Shown one piece after another: positions 25,379-34,163 of a stretch of 64,000 nt of DNA. The notes under the pieces were generated by a model, which saw only the letters and a list, made by a program, of their open reading frames with translations, did not search any database and had not been told where the DNA came from. This DNA comes from VAXT01 sp963774625. Lineage in GTDB: Bacteria > Actinomycetota > Thermoleophilia > Gaiellales > Gaiellaceae. The stretch spans positions 558,001 to 622,000 of the forward strand of contig CAVZFQ010000013.1 of the NCBI GenBank assembly GCA_963774625.1. Reading direction: 5' to 3'. Both the position numbers and the translations under genes were made by a program. Position 1 is the first letter of the stretch. Every line of letters begins with the position of its first letter.

Positions 25379-27601
25379 CTAGCCAGGAGGCGGCGGCGGC
25401 GGAAGCGGCGGCTTGGGATCCGGCGGCGGAGGCGGCTCGTCCGGCGGCGGCGGCGGTAGCGGGTCGACCGGAGGTGGCGGAAGCGGGTCGACCGGAGGTG
25501 GCGGAGGAGGTGCCGGCTTCGGCTTGGGCGCCGTCGCCTGGGTCGTCGTCGCCGCCGGCGGCGGCGTGTACGAGCGGTAGGAAGAGACCTCGCCCGCATA
25601 CTGGCCACGGGTGAACTCGCGCCAGATGGGCTCGTTCTTCGCCTCGGGGAACTCCCACTCGCGCGTGCCGTCGAGCGCACTCCCCATGAAGAGCCGCCAG
25701 ATCTGAGCGGGGAACGTCCCGCCCGCGACGGAGATGCCGTGCACGCTCGTCATCGGGATCTCCGCCTGGGGGTACCCGACCCAGACCGTCGTCGAGAGGT
25801 TCGGGGTGTAGCCGCAGAACCAGGCGTCGGAGTGCTCCTCGGTCGTACCCGTCTTCCCGGCCGCGGTGCGCCCGATGGCGGCCCCCGTGCCGGTGCCGGC
25901 CTGGATGTTTTGCTCGAGGATGTCGGTCACCGTTTCGGCTACCCAGTCGGCGATCACCCGGCGGCGACGCGACTTGCCCCAACCCGCATCCTTGTCCTCA
26001 CCGCCGTCGACGAGCTCGACCTTGCGGATCGCCATCGGCTCGGAGTAGACCCCGCCCGCGGCGAGCGTCGCGTACGCAGAGGACATGTCGAGCGGCGAAA
26101 CGCCCATCGCGCCGAGACCGAGCGACGGCACGTACACGCCCTCGCGCGCCTTCAGCGAGGAGCGCACGCCGAGGCGGTGCGCCATCTGTGCCACTTTCTC
26201 GGGACCGAGGTCGAGCGTCATGCGCGCATAGACGGTGTTGTCCGAGGCCAGGGTCGCCCGCGAGATCGACGTGGACCCAGAGTACGAATGGCTGTAGGTC
26301 GCCACGTCCCAGGCCTCCGAATACGGGTCGGGCTGGTAGTGAAGAGGCGCCGAGACGTACGAGGTCGTGTCCGGGTTCACTCCTTCGGCGACGGCGGTCG
26401 CGAGTACGAACGTCTTGAAGGTCGATCCGGACTGCCGCCGCGACTGCGCGGCGAGGTTGAACTGGTTGCCGGTGCGACCCGGCGTGATGGCCGTCATGGC
26501 GCGAATCGCGCCGGTGCTCGGGTCGATCGAGACGATGGCGGAGGCCGGGTCGTCGTTGTAGTAGAGCGTGTCCCGAATCGCCTTCTCGGCCGCACGCTGA
26601 TAGCGCCGGTTCACTGTCGTGTACACGCGGAGCCCACCGGAGCGAACGGTCTCGGCGCCGTACTCCTTGATCAATTCCTCGCGCACGTAGCTGAAGAAGT
26701 ACGGCTCGTGGATCCGCGTGTAGATCTTCCCGCGCTTGAGCCTGAGGTCCTTGACTGCGGCGGCCGCCTTGTAGTCGGCGAAGCTGATGAAGCCACCCTC
26801 GTAGAGCGCGTTGAGCACGCCGTTTCGACGCTGGATGGCCCGCGCCGGGTACTCGAAGGGGTCGTACACCGAGGGCGCCTGAGGAAGTCCGGCGAGCAGA
26901 GCCGACTGCGGCAGCGTGAGCTTTCGCGCCGGCCGCGAGAAGTAGGTCTGCGCCGCCGCCTCGATGCCGTAGGCGTGGTTGCCGTAGTACACGGTGTTCA
27001 TGTACTCAGCGAGGATCCGGTTCTTCGACCAGCTCCTGTTGAGACGAATCGCAAGGCAAGCCTCCGTGACCTTGCGTTGGAGGGTGCGCTCGTTCTTGCG
27101 GATGTAGAGGTTGCGGACGAGCTGCTGGGTGATCGTCGATCCGCCTTCGACGACTTTTCCCTCCTGGATGTCGCGCTTGAGCGCACGCGCGATGCCTTCG
27201 AGGTCGATCCCGCCATGGCTGTAGAAGCGCCTGTCCTCGATGGCGACGGTCGCCCTCTTCATCCAGGGGCTGACCTGCTTCAGCGTCACCGGCTCGCGGT
27301 TCTTCTCCGCGGGGATGGAGCCCAGAAGCGAGCCGTCGGCCGCGTAGACGAAGGTGTTCGAGCCGATCCGAGCGGGACGCAGGTCGTTCAGGTCGCAGTT
27401 CTTGCGGAGATCGCTTGCGCCGGCGAAGCCGAAGCCGGCGATCGAGGCGGCGAGCAGCACGACGACGCCGGCGATGACGGCGACCCGCCGGCGGCGGCGG
27501 GCGCGCGCGCGGCGGCGCTGCTGACGGCGCTTGGCAGCTGGTGGCCCGGAGCGCTCGTCGTCCCGTCTCGAGCGGCGGCCGTTCGGCGGCGGCGGGCTCA
27601 C
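25379..27601 (-). CDS. Class A penicillin-binding protein (PBP1A type)
   Basis: Bifunctional peptidoglycan synthase, 740 residues. A basic cytoplasmic tail and a membrane helix (about 39-60) come first. The GT51 glycosyltransferase domain has catalytic Glu in AIEDRRFYSHGG and the EGGSTITQQLVRN motif. The transpeptidase domain has SxxK in SGSTFKT (about residue 395), SxN in LASDNTVYAR and KTGT in AAGKTGTTEE. The C-terminus is a proline-rich tail of about 50 residues containing a duplicated PPPPVDPL. GTG at 27601 overlaps the mscS stop. Confidence 0.94.
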   Translation of the reverse strand: MSPPPPNGRRSRRDDERSGPPAAKRRQQRRRARARRRRRVAVIAGVVVLLAASIAGFGFAGASDLRKNCDLNDLRPARIGSNTFVYAADGSLLGSIPAEKNREPVTLKQVSPWMKRATVAIEDRRFYSHGGIDLEGIARALKRDIQEGKVVEGGSTITQQLVRNLYIRKNERTLQRKVTEACLAIRLNRSWSKNRILAEYMNTVYYGNHAYGIEAAAQTYFSRPARKLTLPQSALLAGLPQAPSVYDPFEYPARAIQRRNGVLNALYEGGFISFADYKAAAAVKDLRLKRGKIYTRIHEPYFFSYVREELIKEYGAETVRSGGLRVYTTVNRRYQRAAEKAIRDTLYYNDDPASAIVSIDPSTGAIRAMTAITPGRTGNQFNLAAQSRRQSGSTFKTFVLATAVAEGVNPDTTSYVSAPLHYQPDPYSEAWDVATYSHSYSGSTSISRATLASDNTVYARMTLDLGPEKVAQMAHRLGVRSSLKAREGVYVPSLGLGAMGVSPLDMSSAYATLAAGGVYSEPMAIRKVELVDGGEDKDAGWGKSRRRRVIADWVAETVTDILEQNIQAGTGTGAAIGRTAAGKTGTTEEHSDAWFCGYTPNLSTTVWVGYPQAEIPMTSVHGISVAGGTFPAQIWRLFMGSALDGTREWEFPEAKNEPIWREFTRGQYAGEVSSYRSYTPPPAATTTQATAPKPKPAPPPPPPVDPLPPPPVDPLPPPPPDEPPPPPDPKPPLPPPPPPG
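25458..25505. repeat. 24-bp tandem duplication in the PBP1A tail
   Basis: Two identical 24-base units, each beginning AGCGGGTCGACCGG on the plus strand, stand head to tail inside the proline-rich C-terminal coding region. Each encodes PPPPVDPL on the minus strand. This is slippage-prone sequence and probably varies in copy number. Confidence 0.8.
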
Positions 27602-28320
27602 AGCAGGCCTTCGACTCGAAGTCGCGCGTGCAGACGGAGCCGAAGCTCACTGGCCAGCCGCTCGGCGCCCGGCGCGCTCGCCGCCCAGGCGCGCACGGTC
27701 ACGGACGCGTCCCCGTTCAAGCCGGTGACGAGCACTTCGGAGCGGGGATCGCCGGCCGTCTCGGTCTTCAGCAGGTCGACCACCGCGTTCAAATCCCGGT
27801 CAAGGGGCACCTTCAGGGTCACCTCTGCGAGCTTCTCGGGGCTGACGATGGTGGAGTTGTGAATCGTATCCGAGGCCAGCTTCTCATTGGGAATCACGAG
27901 CCTGGCGTTGGAATCGGTGCGGATGAACGTGTAGTTGAGCCCGATCTCCTCGACTGTGCCCTCGACGTCGTCGATCGTGACGCGATCGCCGATCCGAAGC
28001 GGCTGGGTGAAGGCGATCACGAGGCCCGCGACGAAGTTGGCGAGCGGTCGCTGCGCTGCGAGGCCGACGACGAGGCCGATGACGGCCGACGAGGCGAGCA
28101 GCCCGCCGGCGATCGCGCGCACCTGCGGGACGACGAGGAGGGCCGAGAGGACTCCGATCATGATGATCACGGTCATCAGGCTGCGGCGGAGCACGCGATA
28201 GCGCGTCACCGCCTGAGGAGGCAAGTCCTTGCGCGCAATGCGAAGGTCGACGAGCTTGGCGAGGATCGCCGAGGCGGCGATGACGGCAGCAACGATGGCT
28301 AGACGCTCCCAGAGCTCCAT
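27598..28320 (-). CDS. MscS-family mechanosensitive channel
   Basis: A 240-residue small-conductance mechanosensitive channel. Three helices at the N-terminus end in the glycine/alanine-rich pore helix (LLASSAVIGLVVGLAAQ). The MscS beta domain follows (PLRIGDRVTIDDVEGTVEEIG, LVIPNEKLASDTIHN). Its stop overlaps the PBP1A start as GTGA. Coupling of a turgor valve with a wall synthase gene makes physiological sense. Confidence 0.9.
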   Translation of the reverse strand: MELWERLAIVAAVIAASAILAKLVDLRIARKDLPPQAVTRYRVLRRSLMTVIIMIGVLSALLVVPQVRAIAGGLLASSAVIGLVVGLAAQRPLANFVAGLVIAFTQPLRIGDRVTIDDVEGTVEEIGLNYTFIRTDSNARLVIPNEKLASDTIHNSTIVSPEKLAEVTLKVPLDRDLNAVVDLLKTETAGDPRSEVLVTGLNGDASVTVRAWAASAPGAERLASELRLRLHARLRVEGLL

Positions 28321-28507
28321 GGCCGCTCTATTCGACGGCGTGTCGGAGCTTCCTCAACCCTGCCTTGCGCAGTCTTGGCGCGGAAAAGGCACAGAGCCGT
28401 GCGCTGCCCGCGGTTACGCTCAAGCCGGGCGGAGGGTGGCGCGACAACCCCACCCATTGAAGGGTGGGGTCTAGGACGAGGCAGTCCCTACGCGCGGGCG
28501 GGCGCGT
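28321..28507. other. Gap between DUF2203 gene and mscS, with one strong hairpin
   Basis: A 187-base non-coding stretch. At 28447-28470 it contains a perfect 9-bp hairpin (ACCCCACCC / GGGTGGGGT, loop ATTGAA). There is no U-tract on either side. It could act as a terminator or processing site for the minus-strand DUF2203 transcript; similar hairpins also occur at IS200/IS605 ends, but no transposase is present. Otherwise I see nothing in it. Confidence 0.45.
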
Positions 28508-28912
28508 CTAGAGGGGAAGAGGCTTGCGGCCCGAGAATCCCTCTTCGAGGCCGTGCCAGTACTCGATGTCGGCCTCCCCGACGTGCCAGCAGAGCAGGAC
28601 CTCCTCACCTGCCCGCTGCGCCGGGAAGTCGATGAGCCCGCGGTCGAGGTCCTTGACCAGCGCCCCGACCTCGTGGATGCCGGCGACGCAACGCGCAACA
28701 GCGGTCGCCTCCTCGCCCATCCGGTCGTACAGCTCGCGCAGCTCACCGGGGTCGAAGTCGCCGCCGTTTCCGGCGATCGTTCCCGTGAACTCGGCCTCCC
28801 GCGCCTGCAGCTCGACGAAGACCCGCCGCCGCTCGATCATCTCCTCGGCGAGCGGCCGCACGACTTCGAGCAGCTCGTTCGCCTCTTCAGCGGTGAAGTA
28901 CTTGGCGGCCAC
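28508..28912 (-). CDS. DUF2203 family protein
   Basis: A 134-residue soluble protein. It matches the small DUF2203 family: KYFTAEEANELLEVVRPL at the N-terminus, a helical middle, then VKDLDRGLIDFPA, EVLLCWHVGE and a WHGLEEGFSGRKP C-terminus. No function is known for the family. GTG at 28912 precedes the conserved AAKYFT start. It is transcribed divergently from the mannosyltransferase gene 20 bases away. Confidence 0.8.
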   Translation of the reverse strand: MAAKYFTAEEANELLEVVRPLAEEMIERRRVFVELQAREAEFTGTIAGNGGDFDPGELRELYDRMGEEATAVARCVAGIHEVGALVKDLDRGLIDFPAQRAGEEVLLCWHVGEADIEYWHGLEEGFSGRKPLPL

Positions 28913-28932
28913 ACAGCTATGATCGGGCCGTC

Positions 28933-30180
28933 GTGAGCGCGGGTCAACGGCTCCTGAAGCCAAGCGCGCCGCGCCCCGGCCTCCACGCGCGCAAGACCCG
29001 GAACCCGGCCATAGAGATCTTCCTCTGGAGCCGCGCGGCGATCTGGGCCGCCGCCGTCTTCGCCTTCCTCGTCTTCGAGCCAAACCGGCACCCGGAAGCG
29101 GCGCGCTGGGACGACCCCGCCGTGACACGCGACCTCGGCTTCGTGACCGACGTCTGGGCCCGCTGGGACAGCGTCTGGTTCCTGCGGATCGCGGAGCACG
29201 GTTACGCGTCGCTCGAGGGAACCGCAGCCGCCTTCTATCCGCTCTACCCGGCCTCAGTGGGCCTGGTCGGGCGTGCGTTCTTCGGGCACTACGTGCTGGC
29301 CGGGATCGCCGTCTCAGTGGCGGCGTCGTTGGCAGCGTTCGTACTGCTCCACGACCTCGCGGAGACCAAACTGGGAGCGGAGGGCGCTCGGCGGACCGTG
29401 CTCTACCTCGCGATCTTCCCGATGACGCTCTTCCTCCAGGCCGTGTACAGCGAGGCCCTGTTCCTGCTCCTGACCGTGGCCGCCTTCCTGCTCGCCGAGC
29501 GCGCGCGCTTTGCTCCCGCAGGCGTCGTTGCAGGCCTGGCGATGCTCACGAGACCGGTCGGGTTCGCCCTCCTGCCCGCGCTCGCCCTCATCGCGTGGCG
29601 CTCGCCCGATCGTGGGCGCGCGCTGACGAAGCTCGCGATCGCTCCACTGCTCTTTTGCGTGTACCCGCTCTATCTCTGGATCGACCGGGGCGACCCCTTT
29701 GCGTTCTTGCACGCGCAAGACGTCTGGACCAGGCACGTCTCTTACGCCGGACCGCTCGGTGGGATCTGGGACGGGCTGCGGGCCGGGTGGGCCGGAGTGC
29801 GGCAACTGGTTTCCGGGTCGCACACGACGACGTACTGGCCGGCCGTCGACGGAACCGACCCGATGCGCGTCGCAGCGGTCAATCTCGAGGCGCTCGCGTT
29901 CCTCGTCCTCTTCGTCGCTCTGACGATCGTGGCCTGGCGTCGTTTCGGCGCGCCCTACGGCCTCTTCGCCGCTCTCAGCCTCGCGATTCCGCTGAGCGTC
30001 CCGAGCGAGCGCTGGCCGTTGCTCTCCCTCCCTCGGTTCGGACTCGTCGTCTTCCCGTTCTTTCTGGCACTCGCCGCCCTGGGAGGCCGGCCGCGCGCGC
30101 ACGTCGCGATCGTCTCGGTCAGCTCGATCATGCTCGGCGTCGCCATCGTCCAGTGGTCGCTCTGGCAATGGGTCGCGTAG
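28933..30180 (+). CDS. PIG-V-like GT-C mannosyltransferase
   Basis: A 415-residue polytopic membrane protein with about ten helices. The first extracytoplasmic loop carries WARWDSVWFLRIAEHGY, the WD...Y pattern of bacterial PIG-V-like (GT76-related) transferases, and FYPLYPASVGLVGR follows. Such enzymes use polyprenyl-phosphate mannose, so the GT2 enzyme at 20.0 kb could supply its donor; that link is inference. GTG start at 28933. Overlaps the CPBP gene by 13 bases. Confidence 0.78.
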   Translation: MSAGQRLLKPSAPRPGLHARKTRNPAIEIFLWSRAAIWAAAVFAFLVFEPNRHPEAARWDDPAVTRDLGFVTDVWARWDSVWFLRIAEHGYASLEGTAAAFYPLYPASVGLVGRAFFGHYVLAGIAVSVAASLAAFVLLHDLAETKLGAEGARRTVLYLAIFPMTLFLQAVYSEALFLLLTVAAFLLAERARFAPAGVVAGLAMLTRPVGFALLPALALIAWRSPDRGRALTKLAIAPLLFCVYPLYLWIDRGDPFAFLHAQDVWTRHVSYAGPLGGIWDGLRAGWAGVRQLVSGSHTTTYWPAVDGTDPMRVAAVNLEALAFLVLFVALTIVAWRRFGAPYGLFAALSLAIPLSVPSERWPLLSLPRFGLVVFPFFLALAALGGRPRAHVAIVSVSSIMLGVAIVQWSLWQWVA

Positions 30181-30833
30181 AGCACCGCGTCTCCGGGGCG
30201 CTGATCGGGTGGGTCGCGTTCGTCGCGATCTTCTCGACGCTCCAATACGTGGGCCAGCTGCTCAGCGATCCACAGGAGGGTGTCGCCTACCGCTGGGCGT
30301 CTTCGATCTCGGCCCTGATCTCGTCGGCTGTCGTACTCGCGATCGCACTCTTGCTCGCCCGCGGCCGTGATCTCCGCGAGGCCTTCGCCCTGCGCAAGCC
30401 CCGGTCCTGGGGCTCCGCAACCGCGATCTCGGTGGCAGTCATCCTCACGGTGATCGCGGTTTCGGCAGCCCTCGCACCGTTCGCCAACCCGGAACAGGAA
30501 CAGGGGCTCGTGCCTACGGAATGGCGCTCCGACCGCGTCGCCCCGTTCCTCGCGTTCGCGTTCACCGTGGTCGTCGTCGCGCCGCTGATCGAGGAAATGA
30601 TGTTTCGAGGGATCGGGTTCAGCCTCCTGGAGCCCTTCGGAGAGCGTGTCGCGGTGATCGTCGTCGGTGTCGCCTTCGGGCTCGTCCACGGGCTCGTCGA
30701 AGGGTTCCTGATCATCGCCGTCCTCGGGGCCGGGCTCGCGGTGCTCCGGAGCCGCACGCAAAGCCTCTACCCGTGCATCCTGCTGCACTCGGCTTTCAAC
30801 GCGACCGCGCTCGTGGTCGGTCTGACCACATGA
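30168..30833 (+). CDS. CPBP-family intramembrane metalloprotease
   Basis: A 221-residue membrane protein of the CAAX-protease/bacteriocin-processing (ABI) family. Motif 1 with the Glu pair is LIEEMMFRGIGF, motif 2 is FGLVHGLVEG and the late His/Asn motif is LLHSAFNATAL, so the metal site looks complete. About six helices. ATG at 30168 lies inside the end of the upstream gene. Substrates of these proteases are mostly unknown. Confidence 0.85.
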   Translation: MGRVEHRVSGALIGWVAFVAIFSTLQYVGQLLSDPQEGVAYRWASSISALISSAVVLAIALLLARGRDLREAFALRKPRSWGSATAISVAVILTVIAVSAALAPFANPEQEQGLVPTEWRSDRVAPFLAFAFTVVVVAPLIEEMMFRGIGFSLLEPFGERVAVIVVGVAFGLVHGLVEGFLIIAVLGAGLAVLRSRTQSLYPCILLHSAFNATALVVGLTT

Positions 30834-32176
30834 GTACATTTCGAGCGATGCGGCGTGCTCTTCTCGTGGCGATCTTCTTCGTCTCGGCGCCGGCCGCGCA
30901 GGCTGCCCCCAACGTCTCGATCTCGCCCTCGGGCGTCGTCGGCCAGGCACCCTTCGCCGTGACGCTCACGGCCGTCGGCGCCGCCGACGCCTATAGCTGG
31001 GATCTCGGCGACGGGACGCGAGCCGAGGGACCGGTCGTCCACCACGCCTACGCCACCGGCCGCTATACGGCGACGTTGACAGCGACGCAGGGAGGCGAGA
31101 CGGCTCAGGCCACGGCCACGATCCTGGCCGCGAAGCTGACTCTCTCCGCCCCGAAGAAGGGAACGTACGGCCGGCGGGTGCGGATGAGCGGCCGGATCAG
31201 ACCCGCTCTCGCCGGCGCCGACGTCGTGTTGCGAGCCGCAGAGGCAGGGGTTGCCGCAACCCGCGCCGACAGAAGAGGGCGCTTTCACTTCCGCCCGCGA
31301 CTCGGCCGGCCGGTGAGCTATCAGGTCGCCTTCGGCCCAGTCCTTTCGAACGTGGTCGCGCCGGCGGTGCGGCCGAGACTCGACGTCTCCGTCCCCCGCT
31401 CGCGCATGATCGGCCAGCGCCTCGTGATCGGTGCGCGGCTGCGGCCCGGCGACGCGGGCTCACTCCGGGTCCGTGTCTGGCGCGGAGGCCGCGAGCTCGC
31501 GCCGAGGTCGCTCGGCAGAGGCGGCGTGATTCGACTGCCTACGCGGCGGGCAACCAACTACGTCCTGCAGGTGACCGTCGAGCCGGCCGGAGAATTCGCG
31601 CGCGTCATTCGCACGGTGCGCAGTGCCGTGCACGTCCCTTACTTGTCCGAGGGCTCCCGCGGGCCGAGCGTTCGTATCCTCGAGCGCCGCCTCCGGGAGC
31701 TGGCCTTTGCGCTCCACGGGATCGACGGCCTGTACGCCCGCGACACGACCGAGGCAATCCTCGCGTTCCAGAAGCTCCACGGGCTTCCAAAGACGGGGCG
31801 AGTCGGGCCCGCGCTCTGGGCCCGGCTGCGGCGAGCGCACCGGCCGCGCCCCCGGTACCGCGGTACGCACCTGGAAGTGAGCAAGGGTCGCCAGATCCTG
31901 CTCGACGTCCGGCGCGGCCGAGTCTTCCGCGTCGTCCACGTCTCGACCGGCGCGACGGGGAACACGCCGATCGGCCGCTGGAGGATCTACCGCAAATCAC
32001 GAGGGTGGGATTGGGTGCTCTGGTACCCGATGTACTTCCTGCGCGGCTTCGCCGTCCATGGCTACCCCTCGGTACCCGCCTACCCCGCGTCGCACGGCTG
32101 CGTCCGGGTGCCGATGTGGATCGCGCCCAGCCTCTTCGCCGCGCACCCGTACGGCCAGACGATCTACGTCTACTAA
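30830..32176 (+). CDS. Secreted L,D-transpeptidase with PKD and peptidoglycan-binding domains
   Basis: A 448-residue exported enzyme. A signal peptide (MRRALLVAIFFVSAPAAQA core) is followed by a PKD-like domain (YSWDLGDGTRAEG), two further beta-rich segments, a PG_binding_1 domain (EGSRGPSVRILERRL ... LPKTGRVGPALWARL) and a C-terminal YkuD domain with the active-site pattern HGYPSVP then SHGCVRVP. It would form 3-3 cross-links or attach proteins to peptidoglycan. The ATG at 30830 overlaps the CPBP stop. PKD plus YkuD is an uncommon pairing. Confidence 0.9.
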   Translation: MSTFRAMRRALLVAIFFVSAPAAQAAPNVSISPSGVVGQAPFAVTLTAVGAADAYSWDLGDGTRAEGPVVHHAYATGRYTATLTATQGGETAQATATILAAKLTLSAPKKGTYGRRVRMSGRIRPALAGADVVLRAAEAGVAATRADRRGRFHFRPRLGRPVSYQVAFGPVLSNVVAPAVRPRLDVSVPRSRMIGQRLVIGARLRPGDAGSLRVRVWRGGRELAPRSLGRGGVIRLPTRRATNYVLQVTVEPAGEFARVIRTVRSAVHVPYLSEGSRGPSVRILERRLRELAFALHGIDGLYARDTTEAILAFQKLHGLPKTGRVGPALWARLRRAHRPRPRYRGTHLEVSKGRQILLDVRRGRVFRVVHVSTGATGNTPIGRWRIYRKSRGWDWVLWYPMYFLRGFAVHGYPSVPAYPASHGCVRVPMWIAPSLFAAHPYGQTIYVY

Positions 32177-32189
32177 AGGCCGACCCGGC

Positions 32190-32630
32190 CTGGTCGCGGC
32201 CGCCACCGCGGCTGCCGCATTCACGGTCGCGCTCGTGGCCTACGGGCTCTGGCCCGAGCCGAAGGGCCAGGCGGTCACGTGGAGTGACCTGACTACGAAG
32301 GCGGGCCCGCTGACGATCACCCGCGAGACGAAGCGCGTCTTTCGCCGACGCACGCAGCTCGCCGAGTACCTCACCGCCGCCGGTGGACGTGTTCCGGCCG
32401 TCGACTTCGAGCGCCGGCAGGTGCTGCTCGTGTCACCAGGCCCCCGCTCGAGCACCGGCTACTCGCTGGAGGTGCTCGAGGTCCGTGAGCGGGACGGATC
32501 GCTGACCGTCACGGTCAGGGAGCGCACGCCAGGGCTCGGAGCGCGGGTCGATCCAAGTGTCAACTTCCCGTTCCGGCTCCTCAGCCTTCCGGCCGGACGT
32601 GACGTCTACGTCGACTGGCTCGGCCGCTGA
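32190..32630 (+). CDS. PrcB-like secreted protein
   Basis: Small exported protein: one N-terminal hydrophobic segment, then a domain with VLLVSPGPRSSTGYSLEV and LTVTVRERTPG, which resembles the PrcB C-terminal domain of protease-complex subunits. The start is unusual. The only ATG upstream lies deep in the L,D-transpeptidase gene, and the first GTG (32235) would cut the hydrophobic segment. An in-frame CTG at 32190, 10 bases after AAAGG, preserves it. Convergent with the bifunctional nuclease gene; the stops abut. Confidence 0.55.
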   Translation: MVAAATAAAAFTVALVAYGLWPEPKGQAVTWSDLTTKAGPLTITRETKRVFRRRTQLAEYLTAAGGRVPAVDFERRQVLLVSPGPRSSTGYSLEVLEVRERDGSLTVTVRERTPGLGARVDPSVNFPFRLLSLPAGRDVYVDWLGR

Positions 32631-33128
32631 CTACGGCTGCTCGTCGTCGACCGCGAACTGATCGGGCGAGACGTCGTCGAGGAACTTCTTGAACTCGTCA
32701 ACGATCTCTTCCTCGTTCACGTCATCGCCTTCGAACTCGATCGCGGACTCCTCGATCACGTCACTGGCGGCGAAGATCGGCGCTTCCGCTCGAACCGCCA
32801 ACGCGATCGCGTCCGAGGGTCGCGAGTCGATCTCGATCTCGGAGCCGTTCTGCTGCACAGTGATGCTCGCGTAGAACGTGCTGTCGCGGAGCTCGGTCAC
32901 GGTGATCCGCACGACATGAGCGTCGAGCTGCTCGAGCATGTCCGCCACGAGATCGTGAGTCATCGGCCGGGGGGTCGACGCACCCTGGAGTTTCATCAGG
33001 ATCGCAGCCGCCTCGGGATGGCCGATCCAGATCGGCAGGAACTTGTTTCCGTCGGCGGTCTTCAAGAGAACGATCGGCTGCTTGCCGACCAGATCGAAAG
33101 AGACCCCGTAGATGACCATTTCCTGCAT
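32631..33128 (-). CDS. Bifunctional nuclease family protein (BFN/DUF151)
   Basis: A 165-residue protein of the BFN/DUF151 family, widespread in actinobacteria; members have been reported to have RNase and DNase activity. The conserved core runs LPIWIGHPEAAAI, RPMTHDLV and DSRPSDAIALAVR. The acidic C-terminal tail is typical. ATG at 33128 is used; a second ATG three codons in is equally placed. Confidence 0.88.
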   Translation of the reverse strand: MQEMVIYGVSFDLVGKQPIVLLKTADGNKFLPIWIGHPEAAAILMKLQGASTPRPMTHDLVADMLEQLDAHVVRITVTELRDSTFYASITVQQNGSEIEIDSRPSDAIALAVRAEAPIFAASDVIEESAIEFEGDDVNEEEIVDEFKKFLDDVSPDQFAVDDEQP

Positions 33129-33222
33129 GGCTAAGCCTCAGGACGAATGTTAGCGCGGGGCTCTCTCGACACCCTCCCCCGAAAACGGCAGGCGACAGCC
33201 GGGGCGGAACGAATGAGTCGCG

Positions 33223-33753
33223 GTGGGCCGCAGTCTCGTTCCAACCGCGGTCGGTCGAGTTCCCGACCCGCGGGAGCCGATCGTCGGACGACGTCTGGTT
33301 CTCGAGCCCGCGCCGCGCGAGCTGGTGCTGGCGTTCCTGGCCGGGGACTTCTCAACCGTCCGGCCGGGATCAGGCTGGCCCGTCCCCGAGACCACGCCTG
33401 GTTCGCCTCCGTGGCGCCTCTCGATCAAGTACGACGTCGAGGTCAACTGGCTCGTCGTTCTCGAGGGGCTCGTGATCGGCGATTGTTTCACCCACGGAGG
33501 AGCTGACGGCTCGGGCGACATCGAGATCGGCTACGCCCTGGCGGAGCCTTACCGGCAGCTCGGGTTCGGAACCGAGCTGGTGGCGATGCTGTCCAATTGG
33601 CTGTTCGAGCACGAAGGCATCGCGCGCGTCGTCGCGCGGAACGTCGATGCCCGGAACGTCGCCTCTCGGCGTACGCTGGAACGCGTCGGGTTCAAGCTCG
33701 AGCGAGAGGGCGCGGGCCTGGCTTTCTACGCCCTCGAGCGGCCTCGAAAATAG
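33223..33753 (+). CDS. GNAT N-acetyltransferase (RimJ/RimL-like)
   Basis: A protein of about 176 residues. The GNAT core is seen as IGDCFTHGG, EIGYALAEPYRQLGFGTE (acetyl-CoA loop) and the RNVDARNVASRRTLERVGF segment of the Acetyltransf_3 group that acetylates protein N-termini or small molecules. The start at GTG 33223 is tentative; the first 20 residues are weakly conserved. It ends just before the terminator of the oppositely oriented tRNA gene. Confidence 0.78.
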   Translation: MGRSLVPTAVGRVPDPREPIVGRRLVLEPAPRELVLAFLAGDFSTVRPGSGWPVPETTPGSPPWRLSIKYDVEVNWLVVLEGLVIGDCFTHGGADGSGDIEIGYALAEPYRQLGFGTELVAMLSNWLFEHEGIARVVARNVDARNVASRRTLERVGFKLEREGAGLAFYALERPRK

Positions 33754-33780
33754 AGAAAAGGCCCCGGAAACAGGGACCTT
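33754..33780 (-). terminator. Terminator after tRNA-Ile
   Basis: On the minus strand AAGGTCCC, a seven-base loop, GGGGCCTT and then TTCT form an 8-bp stem (one G-U pair) with a short U-rich tail, just 5 bases after the tRNA 3' end. Read on the plus strand it could also terminate the acetyltransferase gene. Confidence 0.65.
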
Positions 33781-33785
33781 CTTCA

Positions 33786-33859
<74 letters not shown>

Positions 33860-33882
33860 GGGAGCGCGGATTGTAGCCCGAG

Positions 33883-34131
33883 CTAGTGCAGGACCTGCGT
33901 GCGCCGGATGTACTCCTGCACGACGAGCAAGAACGACTCGTCGCCTGCGATGGCGTCGAGGGTGCCCCTCATCTCATCGTCCAGCTCGTCGTCGTGCGCC
34001 AGCTCGCACAGGAGCGGCGCGAGCCGCCCGTCCTGTGACAGCGCGGCCATGCGGAGGAAGAGACGACGCGTGTCGTCGTCCTGGGAAATGGCCTCCAGCG
34101 ACTCGAAACTGTGCATCCACTCGGCGAGCAT
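33883..34131 (-). CDS. Small acidic helical protein, function unknown
   Basis: An 82-residue protein I do not recognise. It is rich in Asp/Glu and Leu, with predicted helices (FLRMAALSQDGRLAPLLCEL; FLLVVQEYIRR), no signal peptide or membrane helix, and one Cys. It starts at ATG 34131, 32 bases after the parB stop, and ends 23 bases before tRNA-Ile on the same strand. It is probably cotranscribed with parB. Confidence 0.6.
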   Translation of the reverse strand: MLAEWMHSFESLEAISQDDDTRRLFLRMAALSQDGRLAPLLCELAHDDELDDEMRGTLDAIAGDESFLLVVQEYIRRTQVLH

Positions 34132-34163
34132 GTCCTTCTAGAACGAGGTCGGGGCGACAACGG

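Noticed and set aside
25369..25680. Arg-rich N-terminal extension of the GT at 24154
   Set aside because: It is the shifted frame of the PBP1A proline-rich tail, not a basic domain; the gene most likely starts near 25368.
28447..28470. End of an IS200/IS605 element
   Set aside because: The hairpin resembles such ends, but no transposase or second end is visible nearby.
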